Shown here piece by piece: positions 38,058 through 50,497 of a DNA stretch of 64,000 bases. The notes beneath the pieces were generated by a model. It was given only the letters and a program-made list of their open reading frames with translations. It did not search any database and was not told the DNA's origin. Positions within the stretch are counted from its first letter, which is position 1; the number at the start of each line of letters is the position of its first letter. The stretch comes from Neurospora tetraspora (Eukaryota > Ascomycota > Sordariomycetes > Sordariales > Sordariaceae). The DNA is taken from NCBI RefSeq assembly GCF_033439725.1, contig NW_026944390.1, positions 1,488,001 to 1,552,000 on the forward strand, given 5' to 3'. A program made the position numbers and the translations under genes.

Positions 38058-41000
38058 TCAACTATCACCACCACCAACCAACCCCTCAACAACCTCATTA
38101 ACCTTCTCCACCACCTTCTCCGCCACCTTCCCCTCCTCCTTCAGTTCACCTTCCTCTCCAACCTCAACCCCAGCAATAAACGCCGCACTAACCGGCTCCA
38201 AAGCGCTCACAAACACGCACAATAAGCTCGCAATAACAAAGTGACTAATCGTGCTTCCAATCTCCAACCAGCTGCCCTCATCCTTAACCACCCAAAAAAA
38301 GTACAGCGTCAAAATGTCGCTGATGCCCATGACCACCATGAACAGGGCCGAAGGGGCCACGCCGAGACGCTTGTTCAGGATGCCCAGGTTGGCGCTGATG
38401 AGGGCGAAGGGGATCATCAGCTTGAGGATCAGCATGGCGCCCTGCGAAAAGGGGTCGAAGATGGGGATGAGGCGGTAGACGGAGTCGAGAGAGAAGGAGG
38501 AGACGGAGGCGACGTTGCCGGTTGAGAAGAAGGCGGATTGCAGGAGGATGAAGAAGAAGAGGGCGACGCGGGCGTCGTGGAGTGTGAGGGGGCGGAAGGG
38601 GGCTGGGAGGTGAGATTCGGTGGTTGGTTTCTTGGTGGTGGTGGTCTGTGGCGCCTTGGAGGAGAACGTCTGGACTGCGTGTTCCAGGCGAACCCAGCTG
38701 ACGAGGAGGGCGGAGAAGGCGAGGTAGAAGAGACCTTCGTAGGAGATGGTGAGGATGACAAAGGTCGGGGCACAGGTGAGGAAGATGACGAGGATCCGGT
38801 GCATGTAGTGGTTGTTGGGCTGCAAACGGTAGGCCAAGGGCATGAGGAGTGATGCGACTGTTGGGCTTGTGTTAGAGAACGATCACCAGCTGCTGAGGAG
38901 CATGCAAACTTACCAAGAGTAACCCAGCCAATGATCTGGTTGCCGCGAGGTAGACCTTGCTTGGCCTGCAGCGAAAGGGCACTGGAGCGGGTGATGATGA
39001 TGGAAAGCACAGTGAGGCCTACTTGGATACCGACGAGCGACCTAGACAAGTGGTTCCTGGAAGTAGGCTTCGCGTTCCATGAGAAGTCGGCGAGGACAAA
39101 GTCCTCGAAAATAAGGTAAAGAAGGCCAATGACGACCATCAATACGCCTCCGATCGTACTACACATCTGTTAGTAAGTGGGAGAGGACAGCAAGGGGTGT
39201 GTGTACGAACATGAGATGGACGTTCTCTGCCTTCATCGCTGGTAGGAGCGTGAACGTGCTCATGGCGATACAGGAGAGGAACCAAGTGGCAGATAGCGCA
39301 CCATGCTTTTTGAGGAACGACAGGCCGTGGGTGAAAGGCCAGAAAGAACCCAGCACAAAGAGGATGGTGAGAATCTCGCGGTGGATGTAGCCCAGGGCAA
39401 GCGACTCAATGACGCCAACATAAAGCGCGCTGTTGAGCACGAACGAAGCAACACTTCCACCCGAGTTGATATGGCCAAGCAATTCCTTGCGGCCTGCCGC
39501 CACACTTTCGCGACGCGCATAGACTTCTTCCCAGAAAAAGACCGGGAAGAAGGCATAGGCGTAGTAAGTGAGGGGTGACTTTGAGATGGTGAAGGACGCA
39601 TAGAGGGCAACAAGAACAGATGTGAAGAACAGGCCTTTGCTAAGCGTTCTCGAAGGTCGCACACGACTATGTAGGACGTGCAAATCAACGACCATTGTAA
39701 GAGCATACGCGATCCAGCCCAGATAACCGATGGTAATAAGCGCTCTCAGGAACAGCCAGTCGTAGGTCTGGAGATATCTTAAGCCACCAAGACCGACCTT
39801 CATAAGGGCAGCTGATTCTTCAATGGCTTCCTCGTAACGGCCGGCGTCAATGAGCTGGCGGATGTCGGCAACGCGACGTTCCGGGGAAAGGCCGTTGTCA
39901 CCGAACGGCTGGTACGGCCTGTACTTCAACTCAGTGGCCTTCTTCTTTTCCTCCTTCACACGGTACTGCTCCAAGATACCCTGCACATTCACCAGCGACG
40001 CCTCGGCCTTCTCCTTGATGTCGGCAGCAAGGTACGACAGGGGAAGTTCGCCGACCGAGTTGGCAGGAAACTCGACGCCAACAAGGTAGGACATGAGAGC
40101 AGCAACATCGGCCTGAGCGACATCATGCCTCCTGACGTGGTCCAAGTTCCAGTCCGCAGAGTACTCATCATGGCCGGGCGCCACTTCACCTGGGTAGAGT
40201 TGAGGCTTGGCAACCCCTGAACCCCAAACAATCAGGGGGGTCCGCGTATTGTCCGGGTGACCATCACCATGGCTTCCCCAGTCGCTCATGCCGTGGTCTG
40301 CGGTAAACACAAACGCAGTCCTATCATCGCGGTAGAAGTCGCGGAAGAGCTCAGCAACCTCCTTCACGCCCTGATCCACAATCTTGATGTTGTTAAGGTA
40401 CTCCTTTGAGTAAGGGCGGTATGAATGACCCGTAGTATCCAAACCTAACAGATGCAGGAAGAAGACAATCTTGTCCTGGCGAAGCGCCTCAGCAAGCGCC
40501 TTGTTCCTGCGGGCCTCAGCAAAGAAGTCCTTTACATGGTCAAAGACCCAGAGGTCGAGCTGGGTGGCGTCGGACGAGAAATCCTCAAATTCGTGTCCGT
40601 ACGTGTAGGCGTCGACCCTCCCCGGGACAGCTCCCTGCTCAAACATTGGTAGAATATCCGGGCTGCCCCAGCTCCACGTATGCCGACTGCGGTTGAACAA
40701 GCTGTCAAAATTGACCGGGTTCAACTTCCATCCTGTCGTGACGGCTGACACATCTTCGTACAGACCGGCGATGAGCGCAACATGGCCGGGTCGAGATTCG
40801 GTCGGTACACGCGTATGGGAGACACCAAAGGTTCCCTGTTCCAAGATCTTTGATCGCAAATAGGGGGCAAGAGGTCTGGGAGTCAGATCGGCATCGGATT
40901 TGGGATATGGTTCGGGGTGGGACTGGAGTGCCTTGTCGGCGCGCAAGCCGTCTCCTGAAGAATGATGATGTGGTTAGCGCTTGGCCGCAACACATTGGAC

Positions 41001-41196
41001 TCGGAGTAGCCCACTTACCTACGAACAGAACCAGTCGGTCCGCTGGCGCATTACGATTTGGGGATCTTTCAACATTGAACAAGCGCATGCCCGTCTCAAT
41101 GGGACTGACAAAGTAGATGTCGAAAATGGAAAAGATGTAGGCGAAGTGGAAGATGACGGCGATGGCCAGGAACCTGAACCGTGGAAAGGCCGCCAT
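38058..41196 (-). CDS. mcd4: GPI ethanolamine phosphate transferase 1 (MCD4/PIG-N)
   Basis: Endoplasmic-reticulum membrane enzyme that adds phosphoethanolamine to the first mannose of GPI precursors, essential for cell-wall GPI proteins. Exons on the minus strand are 41019-41196, 39211-40954, 38914-39158 and 38058-38857, giving 988 aa. An N-terminal signal-anchor (FLAIAVIFHFAYIFSIFDIY) precedes the luminal alkaline-phosphatase-like domain: LFVGDGLRADKA across intron 1, ESRPGHVALIAGLYEDVSAV, FLHLLGLDTTGHSYRPYS and FTADHGMSDWGSHGDG carry the expected metal ligands. More than ten membrane segments follow from about residue 455. Intron 2 is only 52 nt with an unusual GTTCGT donor, but CTAAC and TAG mark its 3' end and the frame continues as HLITIGGVLMVVIG. 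The length is normal for the family. Confidence 0.95.
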
Positions 41197-41958
41197 GATG
41201 AAGTCGAGTTGAGGCCAACAAATGGCCGTCTAAGGATGGACGTATGTGCGGGTTTGTACAATTATTATATCGAGCTCTGTTGTATATGCGAATCGTGGAT
41301 ATTAAGTCGGGCGCATCATGGCGCAGCAGTTGGATGTCGACAAAGTTATGGGGCTTCAATGGTCTGTCCTGGACGTATTCAGAGTTTAAAACAGCTGGTT
41401 GAAACGAAGGAAAAGGGTCACAGCGGCCCTCAAGATACTTCAAAGAAGATCAACAAAAGCTCAGCTGCAAAAAGAGCAAAGAGACTGCAAAGCTCGAGGT
41501 TGTGATTCGTGGTGCCAAATTTCGGCCGCTAGAGATTCGCGATGCCAATGCCACGACGGGGGAGCTGTTCGAGCTAGACATTGGGCCAGTAAGGTACCGA
41601 ATGACGGAGACAGACTGAAACTCGTGGCCCGTCAGGGTGCATGCCAGCTGTCAGCCAGCCTGTCAAAGCGCCCGTCAGTCAGTTTCGGCTGGTCTGTCTT
41701 TGGGCGCTGCTTTCCCCCTGCAGCAGGAACCAGGGGCCACAGCCACTCAAAACCACTGCCGCAAACGTGACTTCGCGGCAGCGCTGGGTTGCCTGCCGGG
41801 CAAATCACGTCGACGACGCGCCTCGGAGTTCAGACATTCATCATCATTTCACTCTTTTGATAACTTTCACTTGAATCTTCCAGAAGCGATAAGCCAAAAA
41901 TATCACTGCTACCGAGATCAGCTGCTTCCAATTCACACTCCTCAGCTTGATTCCAGCC
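41197..41958. other. Divergent promoter region MCD4 / CDC27
   Basis: This 0.76-kb spacer lies between divergent start codons. Short open frames in it have no family resemblance. No specific regulatory motif is called. Confidence 0.5.
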
Positions 41959-43514
41959 ATGGAAGATTACAAGACGTACCTGGCTGAGAATGTCCTCAGC
42001 GAGGACAAGGTGGTAGGTCACCCACCCGATTACAAGTCGATGATGGTATTGAAACTGAAAGGTGAAGAGCCGCGACTAACATGAGATCAAATTTCAGGTC
42101 ACGTATCGCTTGCTAAGTCGGGCCCTGCGTGTACATCCCAATGTAGCCAAACAGTAAGTAAACGAGTTTCTCTACACCTCCATGAAAAAAGTCCAAGAAG
42201 CAATGGCTTACACCAAGTAGAATGCTCTATGATTTTCACAAGACCCAGAGCACCAAGAAGCCCGGATCTGTCTATGCCACCTACCTGCTATATGGTATCC
42301 AGAAGTCCGTGCAGCATCAAAATGGCAACGCCATGGACATCGACTTGCCTAGTTCGCTTCCCGACGCCGACCCGGTTGACGACGATGAAGTGCCATCATA
42401 CACCCTCGCACTTGTTCAGGAAGACCGACTAGCAGATGTCCTCAAGGATTACGAGACGATATCATCGATACATGTGTACAGCGTCGGACCTCACCCAGCC
42501 AAGGACCTTACGCTGCTTGTCGATGCCGCTCAAAGTGCGCTAGCCATCAAGGATGATACTAAGAAACCCCGGCCCCGTACCATCGTCAACTCTCACGTAC
42601 GCCGAAGGGAAAGAAGGGGACCCGGGCTCAAGGCTGCCGCTCCCGCGCCCGTCAAACAGGAGTCGAAGGCTAAAGCAGCACCCACCAAGACGGCACCTGC
42701 TAAGCCAGCGCCAGCGCCCGCCCCTGCTGCCGCACCAGCAAAGTCGAAGGAGGAGAGCAAATTCGCTACACCGGCTACGGAACCCGAAGCACCCGCTGCT
42801 GCCACAAAGAAACCTGCGCCATCACTCAAGCGCAACACCTCTGCCGCCTCCGGTATCATGCAAGCCTTCTCCAAGGCCGCTTCCCTGCCCAAGAAGGCGA
42901 AGACTTCGGAAAAGTCTACTCCCGCTGCCGAAGACACGCCCGTTGCCCTATCAGACGATGGAGAAGACGATGACGACGTCCCATTGCCGAAACCCGGTGC
43001 GGCATCTTCGCGGAAGAGCAGGAAGGAGCGGGAGGAGGAGCTGAGGAGAATGATGGAAGACGATGAAGACGAGGACATGGAAGAGAAGGCTGATTCTCCC
43101 GCCCCAGAGGAAGAGGAAGAAGAGCCCGTCGTCGAGGAACCACCGGCCAAGGCTGAGGCTGCCAAGGAGGAGGAAAAAGAGATTGTGACGACCACTGGGG
43201 ATGGAAGGAGGCGCGGAAAGAGGAGGGTTATGAAGAAGAAGCAGATCATGGATGATCAGGGATACCTGGGTAAGTTTTACTCTTGACAGAAGTCCAGCCA
43301 CTGTATGGCTAAAATGGATGGATACTGACGTGTCAAAATTACAGTCACCATACAGGAACCCGCATGGGAGTCCTTCTCCGAGGATGAGGCTCCGCCAGCC
43401 TCCAAACAGAAGCCCAAGGTTGCGAGCTCGGCGCCACCCGCGGCGGCCGGGAAAGCGAAGAAGTCTGCGCCCAAGGGGCAAGGCAACATCATGTCGTTCT
43501 TCTCCAAGAAGTAG
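41959..43514 (+). CDS. cdc27: DNA polymerase delta subunit 3 (Cdc27/POLD3)
   Basis: Accessory subunit linking polymerase delta to PCNA during lagging-strand synthesis, nuclear. Exons 41959-42012, 42098-42153, 42221-43269 and 43345-43514 give 442 aa. The conserved N-terminal winged-helix region is assembled across two introns: MEDYKTYLAENVLSEDKV, then VTYRLLSRALRVHPNVAK, then QMLYDFHKTQSTKKPGSVYA. The middle is Lys/Ala/Pro/Glu-rich and disordered. The C-terminus is QGNIMSFFSKK: residues 432-439 form a canonical PCNA-interacting (PIP) box, Q-x-x-I-x-x-F-F, exactly where the family carries it. The first exon could end one codon earlier; the chosen donor gives KVVTYR as in homologues (KIVTYR). 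Confidence 0.92.
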
Positions 43515-46500
43515 TGGTGTGTGGTTGGCTTTACCATTGCCATCTGATCATTTTGAGTTCTACATCCCCGTCTAGATGTTTGATAGATCTTAGCGGTTCA
43601 CCAGAAGTCAACGCGTCTTTTGCCTGTGCTATCGTTGACTTGCTTACCTATCTTTGGGAGTTCTTGGACCTTCTCAGGAGAAATCTCATTACGACTACTT
43701 TCGATATAAACCCCGAAGGGAAAAGACGCATTACATCCTCAGTGCAGCGTTTTTTCGAGCTTTCCAGCTTTCTTTTGGCTCTTCTCCTCGTAAATGTCAC
43801 GTCGTGTTTAAGTTTATGTGTGGCGCCTGTCTGTGTCACCAACCATTGCATTGTCAGCAGCAGCACCTTCCTCCGTTCAGGTGTGTTTGAAAAAGGAACC
43901 AAGCACATGGAGAGACAGGCAGACAGTCGGACGGGTCAGACAGCAGCAGCAAGCAGTGCTGGCAAGAGAACACGTTTTTGCGTCTCCGTCTCCGTCTCCG
44001 ACTTCGGTTTTCTCTCTCCCTCTCTCCCTCGCCGTTCCGTTACATACCTCACACATACACGTGTACATACCTACCTTTCGGCGTCAATGTCCGTATCCGA
44101 CGGACGCCCTTTTGTTGCACGCTGTTTCTTGATACGGTACCGAGGGAGCGGCCTACATGTCTGTCTGTCGGGCGAGCGGGCGGTGCGTGTGTGAGATGTA
44201 TGTATGTCTCAAGTCGATAACGTACAGTACTGTGCAAAGTGAAAGTGTATAGACATAGGTATATAGGGACCAACTGCTGCAGGTCCTGTCGTCAGCTGGC
44301 CGGTCAGATAAGTAGTGACGTGAAGATGTGTTGTGGTTTGTCTCAGGGACATGTTGATGGCTTGTTTGTTCCTCTTTTCACTTGAGCATCGATTCCAAAG
44401 ATGGATTTGCGCAAGAAACGCCACGCCAGGCAAGGTCAAAAGTCGTATGTATACAAGTAGAAAAAAGGGAGACAAAGAATCAAAGAGCGGCGTAAGCAGG
44501 AAGATGAGGAGCAGGAAAGGGGAGAAAAGAAAAAGGGTGGGAAACATAAGCCCCATGGGGACGGGGGGTGGGTGTGAGGGAAGTTGACAAAACGAGCACA
44601 GCGATAAACGACCCAAACGGGCGGGACGCATGACGTTACACCAAATACGGGTTCAGTTTCATACATACCCGACAGTCTGGGAAGAAGAGGGGTGGAAAGA
44701 AAGGAGCTTCCCGAGAGAGAGAAGGTAGAAAATCGAAAAGCAAACATGGGAAGACGGACCATTGATTTGGGAGCTGGGAGAGACGGCAGGAGGGCAGGAG
44801 GGGTGATGATCACTGATGCGATGATGATGAGGCGGTAAAAGGGTCTGGCCAAGGTTTTGTCGACTGTTGCTCGACAGTAATTTGTCCGTGATGGTTCGTC
44901 TCTTTTCCCAGTTTTGGTGTTTGAGGTGTTGAGTGTGTAGGCGCTGGCTCGGGTACCCTCCAGTTATCTTGAAGTTTGAGCCCGATGATCCAGCACGCTT
45001 GCTTGACGGATTGATGACATGCCCGAGGCTTGGATGGTCTCAGAAGTCACACCGAGAGTAGGCAGTCGGCCTTTAACCCTCGCTACCGACGGCATCTCGT
45101 AAAAGTGCAGTGCATTCACCACAGTATATTTCAAGCAAACATCGTTCGTTCCACAACTCCCAAGACTCTCCCATGACTCCATCCCAGATAACGGAGAGAA
45201 CAGCCACATAAAGACGACTACACTAGCAACGGGCGGCCGTCTCGCCAAGATAATATCGGATTTATCTCCCCTGCTACCTCCATCCTTTCTTACGGGAACT
45301 GAAACGTTCGCAATCCGTGATGCGATGGCTGACATGGTCATGGACAAGGTCAAGGACAAGGACAAGTCATTTATTTTCCTTTTTCCAAAAGAAAGCTCCA
45401 AGCTGCCCGCCCCCTCCCCGCTCTGACAGTCAGGATTCATTATTGGCATCATTCATGTCATTCACCATAAAGCATTTGTAATGCTGTAAGCCTCGGTCAT
45501 CCGGTAGTCTGGCCAAGGTAAGCAGCCAGGTTGCCAGATGTGGAGCGAAAGCGACAAGGTGAGCAAGGGAAGGGGAAGTTCACCTGGACTCCCCATGACA
45601 TTCCCGACAATCAGGCTTGCCAAGCTTACCAGGTCAAGCCAGGTCAAGGGATCAAAGTGAGCGAGCCCGTGAGCCCGGTGAACACGAGATGCCCTTGCCA
45701 ACATGCCAACAGGACCCAACCGGGCGGTGACCCTTGCCTTGTCATTGTCGTCGTCTGGTCGTCGGGAATGTTTCCAACGGCACTGGTTGGGTTGACTTTG
45801 ACGAGGTGTTGGTGAAATTCAAAGATTCAAGAATGCAATGCTCGATGTCTCCAGTATACAGAAGGATTGGCGACGTTCACAAGTTTGTCGTCGTTAACGT
45901 TTGATGCTCTCCCGTCGTTCTCCGCCGTCGCCGCCGCCTTCGACTGACCCGCCAAGCATCCCGCCGCTTAGTCGACGATCCTTTCCCATCTCTGCCATCC
46001 CACTTTAGAACCGTTCCACGTGGAAGGCAATGATCTTCGCAAAGACGGGAGCCAAGAATAACCACAACACTTCAAAGTCAACCTGATGAACTCTTCCAAT
46101 TCGGGTCGGAAGATTTTGTATTGTAACTACAGCAAGCTGTACATCTAGTTGCCCCATCCCTTCGAGCATCCGTTCGTAAACTCAATGAGAACCTCCAGTC
46201 CCTCCATTCCATCCTTTCCACTCTGGGCCATAAGCCTTAGGACTGTGTTTGTTCTCGTACGGTTTTCGTATAAAGGGTCGCCCTCGCTTCGCTCCATGTC
46301 TCGCTCCGTGTCATAATCATGTCCCGGCAGGGGAGACAGCAGCCCTTCCAACCAACAGCTCAACCAACACCGCGGGTCCTATTCAAAACTTCCGGGACGG
46401 GCAGCGGCGCTGTCTTTCAGGGAATCACTGTCAGGGACTACTGTCAGGGCTCACCAAATAGTCTCAAGTCCAGACCCGTCTATCGCTCAGAGGCTCGTCC

Positions 46501-46760
46501 CGCAAATAATATTGTCCTGTCTCATCATTGGCATTTTCATTACACGTGTCGCGAGACCTCTAGCGAAAGACCCAGACCTCCCAGACCCAGGCCCGGGGAG
46601 TCGGGTCCGAGGAAACGGGGTCTCGCTCGCTGGACTGGCGGGCAGGCGGGTTCAACGGGGTTTGATGGAGTTGACGGGTTCGGCCGGCGGTGGAGGTGGG
46701 CGGATGTTGAGCGGGTAGGGACTGGACTTGTCGGGACTCGTCGGGACTCGTGGAGACTCA

Positions 46761-46785
46761 ACGGTAACGGTAACGGTAACGGTCA
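46761..46785. repeat. ACGGTA hexamer tandem repeat
   Basis: Four copies of a hexamer (ACGGTA phase), preceded at about 46730-46755 by imperfect repeats of TCGGGACTCG. A simple local tandem duplication in a spacer. Confidence 0.7.
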
Positions 46786-46940
46786 ACGGGGCCGCCGGGT
46801 AGTGCAGCGGAGTCGGGTTCAATGACAACGAACACATGCCTATCGCAATCCATTTCATTCCAGTAGCTGAAAGGATTGTTTTTTTTTCAACTTGTGCTTC
46901 CATGCGTCGTTGCCAGCTGGCTGGTTCGGTCCCGCCCTAG

Positions 46941-46968
46941 CTACACTACACTACACTACACTACACTA
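46941..46968. repeat. CTACA pentamer microsatellite
   Basis: Five and a half perfect copies of CTACA in a gene-free spacer. Confidence 0.85.
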
Positions 46969-47135
46969 GCACGACTACTGCGTACACGTGTAGCAGTTAA
47001 ACCGTCTCCTCGGAGCCGCCGACTCGCCAACTGCAACGAGTCCCAAGCACCCCTTTCTCTTGCTTGCTTCATTCTTTATCATTCTGTGTAACACCAATCC
47101 AAGCAAGACTGAGGCAAAGTGACTCAGGTACAAAT

Positions 47136-47154
47136 CCCCCCCCCCCCCCCCCCC
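47136..47154. repeat. Poly-C tract (19 nt) followed by poly-A
   Basis: Nineteen C are followed directly by nine A. This is the third G/C homopolymer in the window; all three lie in spacers. Confidence 0.85.
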
Positions 47155-48277
47155 AAAAAAAAAGCAGAAAAGGAGGGGCGGCTCGGGGGAAACAAGAGCC
47201 AATGAGACGGAGGCCAACGGCCTCACTTCCGGGTTGAGCTCGGAACGACCTCCTGTGAGAATCACAAAAAGTCGGGGCTTCTGCCGATTGCCTGGCTACG
47301 GGCTTCGGAAGTGGTACCCATACAACGGTTGAGAGACTGAGTGGACAGAGAACAGAAGGGGGCAAAGGGCGTAAGCGTAAGGGGTAAAGACGGGAGTTGT
47401 TTGTGTGATGTGTGTTGATGAGGTGGCGAATAAGTCTATTAGCTGGCATTAGTACACTTGACTGGCAAGCGGGTAGCGGGATCGGTAACCGCCAACTGTT
47501 AAGTGGTTGTTGGGAATTTTCGTTGTGTGCGTCTGTGTGTGCGCCTGTGTGTGTGTCGCGATGTAGTATTGCAGGTGCACGATCGCCGATTATGGTAAAG
47601 GCTACTGGTGTGTGATCCTGGTGGTGTGCGAAGCGTTTGCGTTCCTGGGATCACAAGGAGTGGGTGGTGACTTTTGGTGAAAATCACGGATAGAGCCCCA
47701 GTGGGATGGGAGGACGATAGAAGCAGTTCGGGAATCAATCATAATACTTTATGGGCGAAGAGTGTAGGAACTTTGTTTTATGAAACAGCTCGATATATTG
47801 TACCTATAGAGAAATGTGTCCTAGTGTTTCCCTTCCATGACCACAGGGAACCTATGAGGGACACCTTTCCTCCATTCATTTGCTGTTTCCTTTCACCAGA
47901 CAGGTTGTGTTCTCTCCCCAGATTTCGCAGTTGATATGCAGGATCCGTAAAGTTGGGTATCAAATCGAGCGCCGACGTAGTGAATGACGAGAAATATGCG
48001 ATAAAATAGGATCAGAGTCGTTAACATGCGCGTGTCTCATATCGATGCTAATGATGGTGGTTGTGTGGCCTTTGAGAATGAATGCATGTATCTCTTGCGA
48101 AAGAGTCTGGTTAATAGCGAGCCAAAAACAGCAAAACAAAAAGAGCAAAACAAATCCAGAAAAAAACAAAAACGATATCGTCAGCTTTCTTCGCTTAAAC
48201 CTTCATTTTCATCGTGTTCTAATATCCTCCTTTTTTTCCCTCCTAACAGAGCGACAAGGACACTGAAACGTATCATG

Positions 48278-49510
48278 TTACTTGAGCTTCATCGCCTCAA
48301 GTTTTGCTTGTATGCTCTTCCAAGCTTCGGGATCGGGTTGAGGTTCCACCCGCTTCGGCGCAAGTCGTTCGCAGTCTCTGTTAAAGCACTTGGGACAGGT
48401 GGTGACATGTGGCTCCGAGGCGAAGATGTTCTTGCAGGACTTGCATTCAAAGTGAGCCTGGCGTTTTCCGGGCTGGTCTCCAGGATAGCCATAGGGGTAC
48501 TTGTCCTTCTTTGATCTGTTCAAGGGGTCAGCAAAACTACCTTTTAGGTCATGAATGTGCGGTAAACTTACGGATCCCGAGGGCATTCCGTGCAACGGAC
48601 GTGCTGGCATCCCTGGCAAGTCTTGTTTCCAGAAGTGAAGAGGCTCTTGCAGCCGCAGCAAGTCCTGCGCACGCGTTGGCGAGGCTTCTTGTGAACCAAA
48701 TCTTGAGCTCCAGTCTTGGCGGGACGTCTGAGGACGAGGTTCTTCTCGGACTTCGGGTTCCAGTCGGGGATGATGGGGGCGTTCTCGGCACGGTCCTTGA
48801 TTATCTGTGCGCGCTTCTTCCTGCTCTCCTCCCTCTCGGCCTCGGACTTCTTGGACGGGATACGAGGGCACTGCTTGCACCGCGTATGCTTGCACTTGGA
48901 GCATTCCTTGGAAGCTCCGAACGAGGTGTCGCATTGGTGGCACTTGCGGTGGACACGCATCTTGATGGGCTTCTCAACACGGAGAGCATGGCCCTCAGTC
49001 GAGTGCCACTCGCTAGGCTTCAGCTCCAAGCCATAGAGCTCACCGAGCTTCTTGGCACGCTCCTCGAACAACTGAGCGCGAGGGACCTCTTGGGCATTGG
49101 GGTCAACAGCCTTGGCCGCAGCAGCAGCAGGGGCGGTCTTGGTGGTGCTATAGTCATTTGTTAGAGATTGTTTTAAGTGATTAAGTGAAGCACAGTGAAA
49201 TGCATCGTGAACAATCGCATTGGGTGGATCAAGCTCAAAGCTGACGGACGGTATGCCAGCCCGTGCCCAATAACAACTCCTCCCCAGCAGTCCCAGAAAG
49301 AAATAGGCCTTACCTCTTGGCGGTTTCCTTGCCCTTCTTATCGGCGGTAGCAGCGGGATCGGCCTTTGCGCCGCTGGTCGAAAGTCGCTTCGTTCTCAGA
49401 ACCGTCTTCACTCTTGCCAAGACCTTGCCGAAACCCTTCTTCTCCTCCTTTGGGACCACGGGTCCCCCCTGTGTAGCCGAGCTCATGACGATGGCGTTGT
49501 TCTTGATCAT
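48278..49510 (-). CDS. Cys-rich protein with three zinc-ribbon-like repeats, function unknown
   Basis: Exons on the minus strand are 49314-49510, 48572-49147 and 48278-48515, giving 336 aa (328 aa if the second ATG, at 49486, is used). I do not recognise the family. The N-terminal 100 residues are basic and low complexity. Then come three similar Cys modules: CHQC-x9-CSKC-x4-CKQC, CCGC-x10-CQGC-x4-CTEC and CKSC-x12-CPKC-x4-C. Each looks like a small zinc-binding ribbon, so the protein is probably built by internal repetition. The linker between modules 1 and 2 is highly charged (SEAEREESRKKRAQIIKDR). The second intron falls just after module 2, joining CPRDP to SKKDKYPYGYPG. The C-terminus is a short charged helix (AWKSIQAKLEAMKLK). 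A nuclear or RNA/DNA-binding role is conceivable but unproven. Confidence 0.82.
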
Positions 49511-50328
49511 AGGGTCGGTTTGTTTAGGATGAGTTGGTACAACTGTAGTCGGTTTTGCTGAAATGAGTTGATGTATAGTAGTAGTGGTGGTCGAGTCGTG
49601 TTGTTGGTGGTTGTTGTTGCTGATATGATTCGGTTCCAAGCCCTTGGGATCAATAGGTGAGGTGGACCCAAAACGCCGCAATTCCAACCAATCCCCGTCG
49701 ATCACTGCCTCCTCTGTGCTCGGAGAAATTGTTGTCGAGCTTGGTTGTTGACAGACATACACACACGGCTTATGTGTGTTGTCCTGTTGTGTGGATAAGG
49801 AAAGAGAGGAGAGGGTTCCTCGTTCTTGGGAAGTGGGATTGAGGGAAAGAAAAGGGAACTGGGCGGCCGGGGAGGAGCCCAGGGGGGTACGGGGTACGAG
49901 AACGGCTGGGAAACCCCAAACTGCAGACTGCCTTGGACGGCCTTGAGCTGTCCACTGACAGGCTACAGGCATGCGGGAACAGGGACGGGAGGAGCAGTGA
50001 ATCCCGTGGAGACCGCCAAGTGGGGTGGGAATGGCACGAATGCCTGTCAAAACGGAACAATGGAACGGTGGTACGGTGCAATCATGGAATTGATGGCTGC
50101 AAAACACGCCCAAGTAGGACTAGACAAGAAGCGGCCCCTGGCGGTAAAGCACAGTATCGCTGAAAGGTACGGTATTGTATCATGCAATACGCCGCTTTAC
50201 TGCGTTTCCGTGCGTTGTCCGTACGCGCAGCAATGCTCTGACTGGCCCGGTGGCAGACCGTGGCATGCCGTGGGACTGGGTGGTAACCGGGAAACATACC
50301 CAGTCGTTTCCCGGGCGTTTCCTAGCCA
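49511..50328. other. Upstream region of the Cys-rich gene, bordering the LTR element
   Basis: About 0.8 kb of normal composition lies between the Cys-rich gene start and the target duplication of the LTR element. The coding frame of exon 1 stays open upstream to about 50113, but without a supported start; the sequence there (poly-Thr/His and low complexity) looks like leader. No other gene is seen. Confidence 0.45.
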
Positions 50329-50333
50329 AAAAC

Positions 50334-50497
50334 TGTTGTCGGGTGGGGTCTGTCCCACCACCCTTGTCTTGTCGTGTAGGTCCAGCCCTCACACCCTTCT
50401 CCTATATTTTAGCCCTCTACATTTCTTTTCCCTCTTAATTCTAATTTTTTCTCTATAGTACATATATTTATATATCATTTTACTCTCAAGTCTAAAA
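50334..50497 (+). repeat. 5' LTR of the copia fossil (164 bp)
   Basis: It begins TGTTGTCGGG and aligns end to end with 56162-56325. The outer (left) two thirds keep normal composition; the inner part is AT-enriched. Confidence 0.88.

Larger units (their letters stand above)
43515..48277. other. 4.8-kb gene-free spacer
   Basis: It lies between the CDC27 stop and the stop of the Cys-rich gene. Several overlapping open frames up to 226 codons lie in 43514-44220 and 46319-46825; they are low complexity, and none has a motif or a splice context I can support. The region contains three short tandem repeats near 46.7-47.15 kb, listed separately. Composition is normal. Confidence 0.45.

Noticed and set aside
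46319-46825. 168-codon plus-strand frame
   Set aside because: It ends in translated tandem repeats and Arg/Gly low complexity, with no recognisable fold. Probably chance in a GC-rich spacer.
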